Under the pieces are notes generated by a model. That model was not told the origin of the DNA, did not search any database, and saw only the letters and a list, made by a program, of their open reading frames with translations. Below, in pieces: positions 42,136 through 53,230 of a stretch of 64,000 nt of DNA. Each line of letters opens with the position of its first letter. Positions within the stretch are counted from its first letter, which is position 1. Source of the DNA: Effrenium voratum (taxonomy: Eukaryota > Sar > Dinophyceae > Suessiales > Symbiodiniaceae). The stretch lies in the NCBI GenBank assembly GCA_963377175.1, contig CAUJNA010003322.1, positions 467,928 through 531,927 of the forward strand, in the 5' to 3' direction. Made by a program: the position numbers and the translations under genes.

Positions 42136-42589
42136 CCTGGAGAAGAGACAGAACTTAAGTTAAAAGGAAAGGTTGGTCGAACAACCTACCCCTAGCCGCC
42201 TAGCCTGACTAACCGACACGACACACTGCGCAAGCATGGCGCTGACTGGGGCTCCAGCGCCAGCAACCCCGAAGGCGACAAAGTTCATCTGCTTCGAGAA
42301 CGGCGGCGTGCAGTTGCCTCAGATGGCAGGCTGGCCAACTTGAGCGCAGCAAGAGCGGCTCAATGGTTCACGGTCATTCCTTGAGTCATGTAGCAGCATT
42401 GTGGTGGTCAGTAAGGTCCAACCGTGATCAACTGACTTGGACTTTAGAGAGTTTGTCAGATATCTGGCTGTATATATCTAATGGGCCTGCCGGGCCAAAT
42501 GGCCAAATGGTCCATTGCCTCATGGTTCGAATGGCAATAGACCAATGGAACGAGTGGACTGCAATTGGCTCCGTAAACTCTCAGTCCCA

Positions 42590-42856
42590 TTTGCCCAGAG
42601 GCGGGCCATGACACACACACACACACCCAGCAAACGAACTTCTCGCCCTTGAGCGCAGCAGCCCTGATGACCGCAGAAAGGGGGCAACGAAAACTGCGCT
42701 GGTGTCCGCCGAGAGGTTACGCAGCTGGGACACGATGGTTTTGTCAGGGTCATCCAGCTTGTAGAGAAGCTCGGACATGACAACGAATTTACCAGCCTTC
42801 TCCACATGGGCAATGTTGAAGGTGCACTTGGGCCAGGTGCTGCTTGCGCGCCACAT
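42590..42856 (-). CDS. Exon-like frame, unrecognised
   Basis: The minus frame reads CTFNIAHVEKAGKFVVMSEL, then LYKLDDPDKTIVSQLRNLSA, then TSAVFVAPFLRSSGLL. This is among the most protein-like segments outside the large element. It ends in an AC/GT microsatellite. I cannot name the family. Confidence 0.4.
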
Positions 42857-43650
42857 CCTTGGCGGGGCTCCGGACTGACAAACAATGGCACTAAACAGGC
42901 GCTGCGGCCGCAGTCGAATCGAACAACGCTAGTGCCAACCCTCACAGGACCATCACACATCACACCGGCGCACCAACATGTCTCAAACAAAACGAGCGCA
43001 CATATACTCGTGAATTTGGAACACTGAGCAGAAACTTGAAAACAGTTAACCGTCGGCTAGCGCACACCGATACCGCACAGGCCGCACAGTATCAGCACAC
43101 GTGCGCCAGTCAACACAACTGAATATTACTTTGACAGCTAGTGATTTTGGTCTGTCTACTGGCATAGGGCATATTCCGTATGGAGTCACGAAAGGGACGA
43201 ATGGCCTAAGTGCCTGAACGGATTGAGGGACTCACACGTAGGTCAAAGAGTCAAAGGGGCGACGCGTCCTTGTGTCAAAGAGTCGAAGAGTCAAAGACCC
43301 TTTGGCTGACGGGATGTGGGCTAACAGATGAACAAACAGCCTGGCAAAAGAGGCAACTGGCGCATACCGCGTACGCCGCACACAACATAGCCGCATACCG
43401 CAGCACCCTCAAAAATTCTCACATGTTAAAAGGAGCTGCTTTGCGCCACAGGCGCCTATCGCAGCATGATGTTGGATTGCGGACCTCATGTGACAAAGCT
43501 CGTCAGTGGAGGTAACCATGACTGTGTCCTCACGCAAGCCCTCAGCCTTATCAGGTTTGTCGCAGCCATGACACAGCAGGCCCGCAAGGCTGACACGCTA
43601 ATCATTGCCCCCCAAGCTGAAGACGATGCCTGTGGGTCAGCAACGCCCTT

Positions 43651-44212
43651 TTAGTCGATCACCAGGACGGACTTCATCAATTTTGGTAGGCTCTGCTTCG
43701 AGACAACATCGATAAGGCAGACTTTGCGGTCACCCAGCGCACGCGCCACCATCCGCGCAATGTTTTTTCCATCGCAGGCCGAGCAAGAACCCGACATGGT
43801 TTGCTCCAACGACTGCTTTCGCGCCCGCGCAGCTGCAATTGCTATCCCATGATGCACACATACGCGTGTAGCAGTTGTGGCTGGCGGCGACGTTGCTCAT
43901 GGGTTCCTCTGCGATTGGTGAGTCGCCGTTCATGTGCATAGAAGTTTCCGCATCTGGCAACTGTGAAGCGCAAAAGAAACACCCAGTCGCACTTCCGCGT
44001 CTCCCGTAGCTAAGACAGCCAGCCCTCTTGCGCAGCCAAGCTGCGCACTGACTCGGACGAGAGAGGTTGACAAAAGAAACGGGCGCAAAGGGTGGACAAG
44101 AGGCGTTGCAGAGCATCACTGGCAACATCGTGCGCATCACGCGCCACGCACCGCTTCGCGCAACAGAAGCTGACGTGAGAAGATTGCGAAGCATGATGCT
44201 AAGCTTGCTCAT
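43651..44212 (-). CDS. Exon-like frames, unrecognised, possible N-terminal presequence
   Basis: An ATG at 44212 starts a Ser/Arg/Leu-rich stretch (SKLSIMLRNLLTSASVARSG) that could be a mitochondrial or plastid presequence. Further on LPDAETSMHMNGDSPIAEEP is protein-like. A frame change near 43850 leads to SCSACDGKNIARMVARALGD and KVCLIDVVSKQSLPKLMK, ending in a stop at 43651. An intron near 43850 would link them. Plus-strand frames overlap (43466-43654), so strand choice is not certain. Confidence 0.35.
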
Positions 44213-44547
44213 CAGAACTTGCGGAAGCTAGGCGTGAGCAGATAGGTGTTCACGCGTTGTTTCTCATGAGGCGGGGGAGGCGTCGCAGTTGATTTACTAT
44301 GTTTCTTTGCTTCCGGGCCACCCGTTGTCAACTATAGTTGATGCCGGGGACCTGCCGCCACGCAACTCCACTGTGACAACACGTAGGCCGAGCTCGCCCG
44401 AAGAGTCTGCAACAACTGCCAACTACCAAGGCGTGCCATGTGTGTGTGAGTGTGTGCTGCAAAAGCCGCCGACAGGTTGGTCAACGAGTCAGTTGGTAAA
44501 GGTGAAACAGTGAAAGGGGTCAGTCAAGGGCAAGGAGTCATGTCACT

Positions 44548-44700
44548 TTAAAGGCAGCACCAGCAACTACACCTTGCCTTGTAGATCTTGGTGATGGTTT
44601 CCAGCAGCTGGCGTCTAGGCTTCATGTCCGCACCAAAGATGTCTGTCATGGAAGCATCGTAGCGAAACATTTCACCGTGGTTGACAGCGAGGATACTACG
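44548..44700 (-). CDS. Exon-like frame, unrecognised
   Basis: The minus frame contains KRSILAVNHGEMFRYDASMT and FGADMKPRRQLLETITKIYK, a plausible protein segment. The rest of the frame up to 44820 is less convincing. Confidence 0.3.
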   Translation of the reverse strand, partial: RSILAVNHGEMFRYDASMTDIFGADMKPRRQLLETITKIYKARCSCWCCL

Positions 44701-46029
44701 TTTCGTTCGGGTAGGTGTCGCTGTAGTTGTAGTTGGCAAAGATGCTGGAGGGCGCCCGCCTTTGGCGAACAAAGCTGCGCTGTAGCCGAATTCTAAACCA
44801 AGTGGGTCACACGACGTCAATGGAAAGTGCCGATTCTGGTCCTAGGGCTGCAGGTTCGGAAAGAACTGCAAGTTCGCACTGGTGTGTGGGATAGCCTGGA
44901 TAGGCAGAGGGAGCGCTGCTGGCGCTGTGGGAGCGCCGGAAAGCCGAGTGTCCTCGTCCTGCGCCTCAAGGAGGGGGTCTTGTACGGCATCTGCTGGTAG
45001 AGGGGACGTCTCAAGGAGGAGCTGTCAAGTGCGTCTGGGGTTAGGCGAGGAGCCGAGAATCTACATCGCAGCATCCACATCACGAATGTCAATTGAACGG
45101 AACCAATTGAACGGAACTGCAATCGCAACGCAGTCACCGGCCACCGGCAATGTGCCGACAAGGGGCCGACATTACCGTAGTCAGCCACTCAGACCTTGAG
45201 TTGAATCACGTGCCCTCTGACTGCCTGACTGCCTGACTGGCGGCGTATTCGCTGTGCCAGTTGGACTGGCAAAAAACAGAGTGACTGGTCACCAACGTTG
45301 AAACAAGCAAGAAGCAGACAAGCGCAGTACTCAGTTCCAAGGTTGCGCTCTGCCATCGAGGATATGAGTATATGACTCACGACTGTGACTCATGGCTGTC
45401 TTCTGTCATGAACGTGAGTCATGTGACAAACATGTGTCCGCTAGCCATACTACACACTCAGTCTTTTGATTTGACCAGTTGGTCAGTCAAGCCAGTCAAG
45501 CCAGCCAAGCCAGCCAAGCCCAAGGCATGGCCAGGCAGTATCAAGGACCGACTAGTAGTCTCCAGCAGACTACCGCAAAGTCGTGTGTAATCCTGGGACA
45601 GTTTACAGGAAAATTGCCAATCTTATCAACAGCAGACCCCGAAGCGTGCAATGGCTTGTTCTGACAAAGCCAGCCCTGAACTCCAAATTGTTGCGCAGTG
45701 AGGCAATGGACCACTGGATGATGCGGGCGAATCAAATCTGACTCAACCAAGAACAAAACGAACACGACAAACGCCGAATCAGAACTGCGGACCGGTGCAA
45801 CTGCGCCCAGTGATCCGGGCAAACATGAGGCGACGTTGCGTCACCTGTAACGGTGAGACTGAGACTTCGAGGCGTGTGCCGAAGAGTGGTCGCTGAGGTC
45901 GCCCGTACGGCACCTCTGCACGTCCGTGGAACAACCGAAGGACACTGCTCCAGTTGCGGGTGTGTTGTAAAAGCCAAGCAAAATAGTTGCCCAGCCGCAC
46001 TTGGGTGAGTCAGTACAACAATACAACAC

Positions 46030-46215
46030 CTGACACATTAGTGTGATAAGATCGAAGGAGCAACAGGCAACCATGTAGTTCAGCTCCAGCTTCACAGGAA
46101 AACCCTGCGTCATGAGCATTTCCAATGGAGTGAGTGCGCCGAACACATAGTACTGCAGCTTGATCTGCTGGTTGGCGTCACCTGGCGTGCTGCAGGCGTT
46201 GGGGTCGGGCGACAA
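46030..46215 (-). CDS. Exon-like frame, unrecognised
   Basis: The minus frame reads CSTPGDANQQIKLQYYVFGA, then LTPLEMLMTQGFPVKLELNY, then MVACCSFDLITLMCQ, followed by a possible donor (TGTCAG|GTGTTG). Composition and codon use look genuinely coding. It may be the first part of a minus-strand host gene running toward 41.8 kb. Confidence 0.4.
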
Positions 46216-46378
46216 CTACAACTGCGCCACTAGAACTAGTATCCATAGAAGGGGTCGGTTGTCGCTTCTCGAACAGTGTTGCCCCACTCACAGTCAGTCA
46301 GCGCCTGCGTCGTTTGTGTGGAGAGAACGTCACAGTCGCAGTCACCGCCGCAACGCACGTGGACAACGTCCCCGCGCA

Positions 46379-46445
46379 CAGCGGCGCACACACACACACA
46401 CACCCAGGGCACAAGGACACACACACACAGAATACGTACACACAG
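46379..46445. repeat. AC dinucleotide microsatellite
   Basis: Runs of CA/AC interrupted by CCAGGGCACAAGG. Thr/His-rich frames through it are artefacts. Confidence 0.95.
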
Positions 46446-47083
46446 TAGTAATCACAGTCACAAAAACTATTACACTGAATCATGCACCGTGTCGTATGGT
46501 GTGAACACGAAATATGAACCTTGATGGAAGCACTGCGCCGCACGTCCACAGGTTTTACCGTCACATTGACGCTAACCACTTTAACGCAATGTCCGGGCAG
46601 CTCAGGCGCACACAGGTTCAGATCCTCCTTTGGCTTCGCCGGTTTCCGCTGCAGTTGGCATCGTCATACTCAGAGCCAAGCGATGGTTCCGAATGCTGCC
46701 TGGCGTATGGAATCTGGAAGGCCGCAGGTGGAAACAACCGCTGGCTGAAACACACGCGCGCGGGACGCGCTGAACATACGCATGTATGGCAGTTGAGTCA
46801 GTAGCGTTTGCCTCTTTGCTAAAAATCATTGATCAGAGTCAAAGTCATAGGAGAAGAACTCTGTCGAACTTGACATCAGTTCTTGGAAAGACCATCATGA
46901 GTCATGTTGGGTGCATTGGTCACACATAAGTTGCAACGACTGGCAACTTCATTTGTAGCATCCAGCACGAGCGTGATCCACCCAAGCGACGCAAAACATA
47001 CACTTATGCGCTTAGGTACTGAGAACCGAAGCCAAAGGCGCATTCGGCGCATTGCCCCACCACCGTTGCGGGTGGCACGGCTA

Positions 47084-47475
47084 CAAGGAGAGAAGATCAA
47101 GAGGCTGCTCGCGCTGAGCTTGCCAAAGGACGGAGTTGAAGGAGTAGCCGCGGGGACTTTGATGGTTGCTCAGAAACCGGCCTACGGGACTGCAGACATT
47201 CCAAGAGGAATTTGGAAGACCCTCCACACCGAGGTCAGCAAGTGTGGCATCACTATCACGCAGGGATGTTATGCTAAGACACATCAGAGTGACGCTACGC
47301 GCTGCCATGTGGACGGTCGCTTCTGGTGTGGCTGGGAGATCACGCGCGCTGATGGATGACCTGCAGAAGAAGCTGAAGTTCGGCAAGTCAGAGACTGGAT
47401 CAGATTTCACGCTTTGTGGAAGGCGCATCCAAGAAGCAGATCAAGATTTCCTGCCCGTGTGCTACCAATAAGCTG
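47084..47475 (+). pseudogene. Copia reverse transcriptase, palm region
   Basis: The plus frame reads MVAQKPAYGTADIPRGIWKT and LHTEVSKCGITITQGC, matching the 'KAxYGLADAPRxWxxxLxxxLxxxG' block. After a shift near 47350 the next frame reads DDLQKKLKFGKSETGSDFTL followed by CGRRI, matching the 'LxxKFxFGKWExGxxDFxFCGRxI' block that follows the YVDD motif. The catalytic Asp pair may survive in the DD at about 47356. The frame break makes this copy inactive. Confidence 0.7.
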
Positions 47476-47648
47476 AGGGCCATCTATAGACTCCACAGCG
47501 GAAGGCGGAAAGAGGACAAATGGCAACGTGGAAGGAGACATCGCAGCAGAAGAGCGTGGTTGGTTGGCAGCCTCAACTAGTTGGTACGAATTTGCAGACC
47601 TGATCTGGCGCACGAGATCAACTTTTTGCAGACAGCGCGAAACACGAT

Positions 47649-47905
47649 TTGTTGCATGCGAACCAGCTGGTCAAGCGGGCGCTCCAGAGCATGGATATGG
47701 GCGTCACCTACATCAAGAAGGCCTTCAACTTAAAGGAGAGTGTGATTGTCAGTGTGACAGATGCGTCGCGCGCGCATCGCTCTCAGAGTGGACGAGTTCT
47801 CGGACTGGTTGGTCCGGACTTCAAGAAGGAGATGAAGGGCGTGTTCCACGCCATTGGGTGGTGCGGGCGGAGACGCGCAGCATGCTTGCGCATCCACGCT
47901 TTGTG
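47649..47905 (+). pseudogene. Copia connection and RNase H start
   Basis: The plus frame reads LLHANQLVKRALQSMDMGVT, then a basic stretch, then ESVIVSVTDASRAHRSQSGR followed by VLGLVG. In copia elements of this group 'LxxANKxVxxxK' is followed by 'hxVxxDASxAN..SQxGxxhxL', where the Asp of TDAS is the first RNase H residue. The frame then drifts. Confidence 0.7.
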
Positions 47906-48212
47906 ACGGACGGCCTGATCATCCTGCAGGCAGAGGACAATGGCAGGTCCAGGCAATGGACCACAAGGAGATCATCATGCTGACAGACTGCCGCAGGAGG
48001 TGCTGGATTCACTCCTTGCCATCGGTCTTAGCGGAATGTGACAGGTGATTTGGCGTGAACGGATGAGATTACACTGCATGGGTCGTATTGGGTGAGCACG
48101 AAGACGATGGTGGCGGACTGAGCTCAAGATCCTTATGGAAAGGCGGATCGCGTGGTGTTTTATAATTCAGCATGCCACATAGGGTCAGAAAAGACACGGT
48201 CGACCTGTGTCA

Positions 48213-48304
48213 AGAAACCGAAGGTTGTGCGGCACGTATCAGGCCGACACAGGATCGCCCACACGGTGGCTCAAGCCAGCAAAAAGGCGCCGTCCGCTCC
48301 AGTG
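48213..48304 (+). repeat. Right copy of flanking direct repeat, LTR-like
   Basis: Matches 39810-39894 in the same orientation. It lies 300 bp after the last recognisable RNase H residues, as a 3' LTR would. Confidence 0.55.
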
Positions 48305-48339
48305 TCAATCCGACTGTTCGGCGTCCTGGGCATGAGCAT

Positions 48340-48460
48340 TAACACGCTCATGAAAAAACCGCCCACGTGCATGCCCAACCGAAGCACCCATGCGGGCACA
48401 AATGATGATAAACAGGTTCACTCGCACCTGCAGCCTCTGCGCCCACGCTGGCGCATATGA
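48340..48460. repeat. Reverse-oriented units of the 15-kb minisatellite
   Basis: Read in reverse, TGCGCCAGCGTGGGCGCAG and GTTTATCATCATTTG match the consensus of the array at 15166-15935. It lies directly after the right LTR-like repeat. Confidence 0.65.
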
Positions 48461-48466
48461 AGGGCC

Positions 48467-48829
48467 TTGACGGCACCCCGGGCAGAAAGCAAACAGCAGC
48501 ACGGCAAAGCGTCAGTGAATCGCGGCGACGACAAGGCTGCCAGCGACTGCGACATGGGAGAGGCTGTGTTTGTCCTGCACCAGTTGGATGAGTTCTTCGA
48601 GGTTGATGCGGGCAATGATGGGCAGAAGGCGTCTGCCATCAAAATGATCCTTCCTTTGATTTCTGGGCGCCATAAAGCCTTCCCCGCCAATGTTGCGGGC
48701 GGGACGCAGCCTTGGAATTCATCACTGTGCGTAGCAGCTGCGATATCCCCAATTACCAGACTTTTCATGGCTTGCATGATTTCCGCTTCTCATCATGGCC
48801 CTCAATTTCTCATGGCTTCCATGGCCTGA
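48467..48829 (+). CDS. Open frame of 120 codons, unrecognised
   Basis: The plus frame has a protein-like middle (VFVLHQLDEFFEVDAGNDG). The minus strand is also open over the same bases (48418-48777) and reads plausibly too, so this may be a repeat with no stops in either sense. No family. Confidence 0.2.
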   Translation: MTAPRAESKQQHGKASVNRGDDKAASDCDMGEAVFVLHQLDEFFEVDAGNDGQKASAIKMILPLISGRHKAFPANVAGGTQPWNSSLCVAAAISPITRLFMACMISASHHGPQFLMASMA

Positions 48830-48899
48830 ACAGTTTGCACGTGCTTTCAATCTTTCCGCGTTCCACTGGTGCGCTTACCAGGCGCACTAGTTAACCACT

Positions 48900-50020
48900 T
48901 TAGCATGGCTCCGGCTGCGGCTGCTGAACGGGCGTGCTTATCATGTGGCAGGCGCAACCCCACTTTATTAATCGCAACCCTGCTTAGCAAAACGCAGCCG
49001 CCAAGAGTCAGTGGCGCTGAAATTCGGAGACGTGAAGAAGCGAGGCAAAGTCGATCCAGCGCAAGCTCTTCTAGAGTGCTTGCTTTGGTGCTGGGAGCAA
49101 ATTCGGAGCTCAACCCATCGTAGAAGTCACCTCGCAGGAAAAGATCAAGCCCTTCAAGGCGCAACGGCTGTTGGGCTTGTGCGGAAGGCGCAAAGGCGAG
49201 AGTGCATGATCCGAGATGGACGGAGGTCCTGGAGGCAGAATTGAACGTAACTAAAATGGCCGGAGGTCGTTTTGGCGAAACGACTCAATAATCCCACGCG
49301 GCCACGTGAACCCCGCGAGCGAAATGTAGCCGTGAAATTCTGTGAAGAAGCCGCCGAAATCCGGAATATGACCGTGAAAGTCCGTGAAAAGTTGTTAAGA
49401 ACAGCTTTGGCCGCAATTGTCCCGCGAGCCGCAAGTTCCCCAACATTTGTTCAATGTAGGGGCAATTTCTGGGGGACCAATGTTAATGCTCCGCAAATCA
49501 GACCTGGTACTCAGACCTGGTACTGCGTTTTGTTGGACCGCACCGAGCCGGACTGAGTGAGAGGGTGCAAGGGCCTGGGTCAGGCAAGAGCCAGTACACA
49601 AAATGAATTCAATCAACACGACAAAAACATGAATAATCCAAAGGGGAGGTTTTGGGGCATCTCCAGAAATCTGTGAGCGTGTTATTTTTGCTAAGTAAGC
49701 GTTTCCTCAAATTTCGACAAGTGTCAGCCCATGTTTAGCAATGCAAGGCTAATAATGCAAAATACAATCGCAATACTGTTTGCAAAATGTCTAGGAAATG
49801 GGACACTACTAGAGGGTTTGCATGATATGCTCATGATTTGTCAGCTAGTCCCAGTAACGCAAAACATACAATCTTTCCTATATCAGTCACATTTTTTCAA
49901 CCCCAAATCAAAAAACAATGCAAAATCTTAGTTTTTCTGTCCGTGAATGAGGTCGAGAGCGGTATGCCCGCATGCCTCCAGGGTTTGCGTGGTCAGAGGT
50001 GGGGGAAATAGTAATTTAGA
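48900..50020. other. Unassigned sequence
   Basis: No convincing gene. The part from 49.6 to 49.95 kb is AT-rich. Short words like CGTGAAA(A/G)TCCGTGAAAA recur near 49340-49395. Confidence 0.35.
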
Positions 50021-50028
50021 TGCCCCAG

Positions 50029-50135
50029 TATATCTATCTATCTATCTATCTATCTTTATCTCCATTAAGTCATGTGTGCAGCGTTCTTTTCTAGATCTAT
50101 GTGTCTATCGATCTATCGATCTATCGATCCTTCTA
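50029..50135. repeat. TCTA and ATCG tetranucleotide microsatellites
   Basis: ATCTATCTATC at 50029-50057 and ATCGATCTATCGATC at about 50104-50130. Confidence 0.9.
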
Positions 50136-50972
50136 AACGTATCTACCTTCTGAGATTTGCCTACCACACCTCTTGCTGGCAGTCAGGACGGTCGTTGTGC
50201 ATGGTTGGGCTGGTCTGAGGTGGTTGGGGTTGGGGATGGTTGGGGCCGTCAGATGGTGTGTGTGTGTGGCGATTGATGGGCGTGTTCGGATGGCCGGTGT
50301 AGCGGGGATGGTCTGGAGGGATAGTTACGGACCGAGTGGAAAACTGAAGCAAGGTTCGCCGACCATCAAGTGTTTCGTTTTGCACAGCGGCCAAAGTAGA
50401 TTTCTTTGTCCACCAAGAAGTGCGCCGCTGGCCAAGCGCGTCCGGTTTCACATTAGCCATTCAGCAGGCGAGCAATTCCGGAAAGTGAGTTGCCGCAGTT
50501 TCGGGCAGGTGCCAAGGCTTGTTTAGCTGTGTCCTTGTTTGCGCTTTGGCCTCCCATGTGACTTACATACTGTAAACGCTACACACCAGCCAATTGCTTG
50601 GGGGTGTTTAAACTACTATCAGCCTCTCATTCAGTGTGCAGTTGGTTCGGGCTGCTTCTTGCGCGAACTGAGCAGCCCTGGCAGACCTTTGTGCACGGGG
50701 TGAGGAGCAGATCTGCATGCTTGCAGAGCGCCATCCGGACATGCGCACTATCCTCATCCGCTGCTTGATTGCAGAAGTGTGTGACAGCGTGACAGACAAA
50801 CCCGTGTTTCTCAGCGCGGGTCCTGAGGTACTTTGGCCAAGTGCGGCTCCATCCCAAACGAGGTTGGTCCGCCCTGTGGGGCGCCCAGCGTGGCTTCAGT
50901 CCCAAGGCCTTGGCAAGTTGAGTGTCCAAAAAGTGCCCTTTCTGACGAAGACTCTGCCCAGGTCTGAACTGC

Positions 50973-51494
50973 ATGGCTTTGCTGGCGCAAGCTGATGAAG
51001 ATACTCGCAAATCTGTCTTCAGTGTGGTGCAGGTGTGGCAGATGGGCATTCAGCGGCCACTGTCAGCTTGTCAAAGATGCGTGCTCAAGACTCAAGACAG
51101 TATGTGTGGTGAGGAGATCATAGTTCCTAGCCTGCCAGAGGGGCAGCATATGCAGGACCGGGCTTGCGTTGAGTCGCCAAGAGGGGGGTATTTGTTCTGT
51201 CCGTTATTGTTCGGCCCACCACCATCCTACATGCATCCTCGTACCGCTTGCAACTTCAGGGCACACCTTTGTCCACAGCTTGAGTGCGAAGTTCATGCTG
51301 CAGCCATGCGATTGGGTTTGCTTGAGGATGCTGCTGCTCAGCAGCTTTTGCAGGCAGCCACCTGGTCTGAATTGAGGGTAGAAATTGTTGCATTCAAGAG
51401 GGCGGAGGCCTGTGGAGCCATGCTTGTGTTTTGTGAGTTTACTCCCCTTTTGTGCTCAAACGCGCCCTTTGTGTTCGAAGACAAGCAAGCATGA
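50973..51494 (+). CDS. Open frame of 173 codons, unrecognised
   Basis: An ATG-initiated plus frame. The C-terminal half is helical and protein-like (ECEVHAAAMRLGLLEDAAAQ, then QLLQAATWSELRVEIVAFK). Cys pairs occur near residues 33-46 and 92-104. A minus frame opposes part of the first third (50627-51049). No domain recognised. Confidence 0.3.
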   Translation: MALLAQADEDTRKSVFSVVQVWQMGIQRPLSACQRCVLKTQDSMCGEEIIVPSLPEGQHMQDRACVESPRGGYLFCPLLFGPPPSYMHPRTACNFRAHLCPQLECEVHAAAMRLGLLEDAAAQQLLQAATWSELRVEIVAFKRAEACGAMLVFCEFTPLLCSNAPFVFEDKQA

Positions 51495-51640
51495 TTTAGG
51501 TCGAACTCTCTCACGCTGACTCCTTGCAAAGGGAACCCCCTTCCTCCTTGAAGTGTCGCGTGCGGTTTCCGAGCGATTTCCAGGAGGTGTTGGAAGACGC
51601 ACGAACAAAATAATTAGACAGAGCCTTTTCGCTTGGTGCT

Positions 51641-51985
51641 TTGGCGATGAAGACCCGGCGCCTGCGCTGCAGTCATGTGCGGCGCGTGAAGTTCATGAAC
51701 ACAGTTGCTGATTGCCATGAGTTAATGGAACGATTGCACGGGAAATCCGATGACCAGCCTGCATTTACGTCAAGACTCAACATTTTAGTCCTGCTTCCCG
51801 TATCTAGAGTCGAAGGCGTCCATTCAGATATGCGCAGCCGAAACATTGGCTGCAAATCGAAGCAGAGTCTGGCACTGTCCATGGCGTGTGGGATTCTCAA
51901 TCTCTCCACATTCACAGGACTTTCAGTCATGGAAGGGACTACGCGCAGCCCGGGTGAGCCTGGCATTTGGTTGATACTTTTCTGA
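51641..51985 (+). CDS. Open frame of 114 codons, unrecognised
   Basis: An ATG-initiated plus frame with protein-like stretches (VADCHELMERLHGKSDDQPA, then LNILVLLPVSRVEGVHSDM). The minus strand is open over much of it (51673-51966). Function unknown; possibly a relic or exon. Confidence 0.25.
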   Translation: MAMKTRRLRCSHVRRVKFMNTVADCHELMERLHGKSDDQPAFTSRLNILVLLPVSRVEGVHSDMRSRNIGCKSKQSLALSMACGILNLSTFTGLSVMEGTTRSPGEPGIWLILF

Positions 51986-52894
51986 TTGGACGCGCGGTTG
52001 AGTTGTATGTGCCAGCCCCCTCTTTGTCACAGCTGTTGCGTCCAAAGTGCCTCACTTTCCACGCGCCAGCCAGCGTTCCTGCGGTCTTGAACCGCCTTGA
52101 AGGATTCACGTCCTTAGCCCGAGGCTCCCTGAATCGCTGGCCGCTCAACTCCCGAGCCGCCCGCGAAGTCAAATAGACCCTTAAATCTCTAAAGGCCTGA
52201 TTTCTTGTACCTCAAATTTTTAGCTCCACTTGCTACAGCAAACTCTGAACAACATGGACTGATTAGCAATTCTCACATTTTTGGTGACCCTCCCTTTTTG
52301 GCCTTTTGCGGCCCAATCGCGAAATATTCATGGGGAGAAAGTCAGAGTTAAAGACTGGGGGCGATACTGGCACCGGGGCTCCTGCCTTCCAACTCAACAC
52401 TGGGTAGGAGGTTTGGCCACGTAAACAGTCAGGACGTGCTTTTTTATTCGCACGGCCACGTAACACAAACTGCACTGCGCCCGCGGCAGTACATTGTTTT
52501 ACTAGCAGTTGAGGAAGTCCTTTAAAAAAGACTGGGTGCAAGCGGCAGCCAGGGCAGCAGGCGCCGCCTTCGACCCCATCGCCTACTGCTACGACAGTTG
52601 CAACAGACGCATGTGGCGCAGACGGGCAAAGCCGGGCGGCCTCGCCAACTGGGGCCGCTTTGCAAGGCGTACTTTTTCCCCAGCCGCAGTAAGACAAGTC
52701 TACACAGGCGTCGTCTCGCACAAGCGCAGGGGATCGTCCAGCCTAGTCCTGTGCCACAGTTCGAGGCGGGAGGTTTTTAGGCCGAGGTACGGCCCCCGTA
52801 AAGCCGTGAAAACTCGGCCGAACGACCGAAAGGCCGTTACCCTCCGTGAAAAAGCCAAAGCTCAGGAAATGTCACGCTTTGAGTTATCTTGTCC

Positions 52895-53230
52895 TCACGA
52901 CACCAAACACCTTCTTAGCTCATACGGCCGAAGCAACTCGCGACTCGGAGCCTCCTGGTTATTCTCGCCCGGCATCATTGGCAAGTCCTGCAAAGCCTTG
53001 AAGGCAGCTACACCGTAGGCAGCCAAGTTGCGCTTGTTCGGCGCTTCGGTAAGCTTAGCAAACAAAGGGTTATACTTCGCAACTTGGTTGGATCCGGCGG
53101 GGCCGTCAGAGGTGGATTCTGCGCGTGGAGCTGCAGCAGGATATGGCAAGGGCCAGTTGGCCCGTGAAACGCTGATGTCGGCTAACTGCAAGAACGCGGC
53201 CAGCATTGCGTTGTATGTAGAGAGCAGCAA
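52895..53230 (-). CDS. Exon-like frame, unrecognised
   Basis: The minus frame reads LLSTYNAMLAAFLQLADISV and later KYNPLFAKLTEAPNKRNLAA followed by YGVAAFKALQDLPMMPG, which is convincingly protein-like. A plus frame (52509-53018) overlaps part of it. No family recognised; splice edges not fixed. Confidence 0.35.
   Translation of the reverse strand: MLLSTYNAMLAAFLQLADISVSRANWPLPYPAAAPRAESTSDGPAGSNQVAKYNPLFAKLTEAPNKRNLAAYGVAAFKALQDLPMMPGENNQEAPSRELLRPYELRRCLVS

Larger units (their letters stand above)
39810..48304 (+). mobile_element. Degenerate plus-strand Ty1/copia element with foreign middle
   Basis: Gag-like segments lie at 39973-40551 and reverse transcriptase to RNase H segments at 47084-47900, all on the plus strand and in the right order. 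A direct repeat of about 90 bp flanks them (39810-39894 and 48213-48304). No integrase was recognised between them; instead there are a telomere-like array, dinucleotide repeats and minus-strand exon-like pieces. The most likely reading is an old element with later insertions; two separate relics of similar family are possible. Confidence 0.6.
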
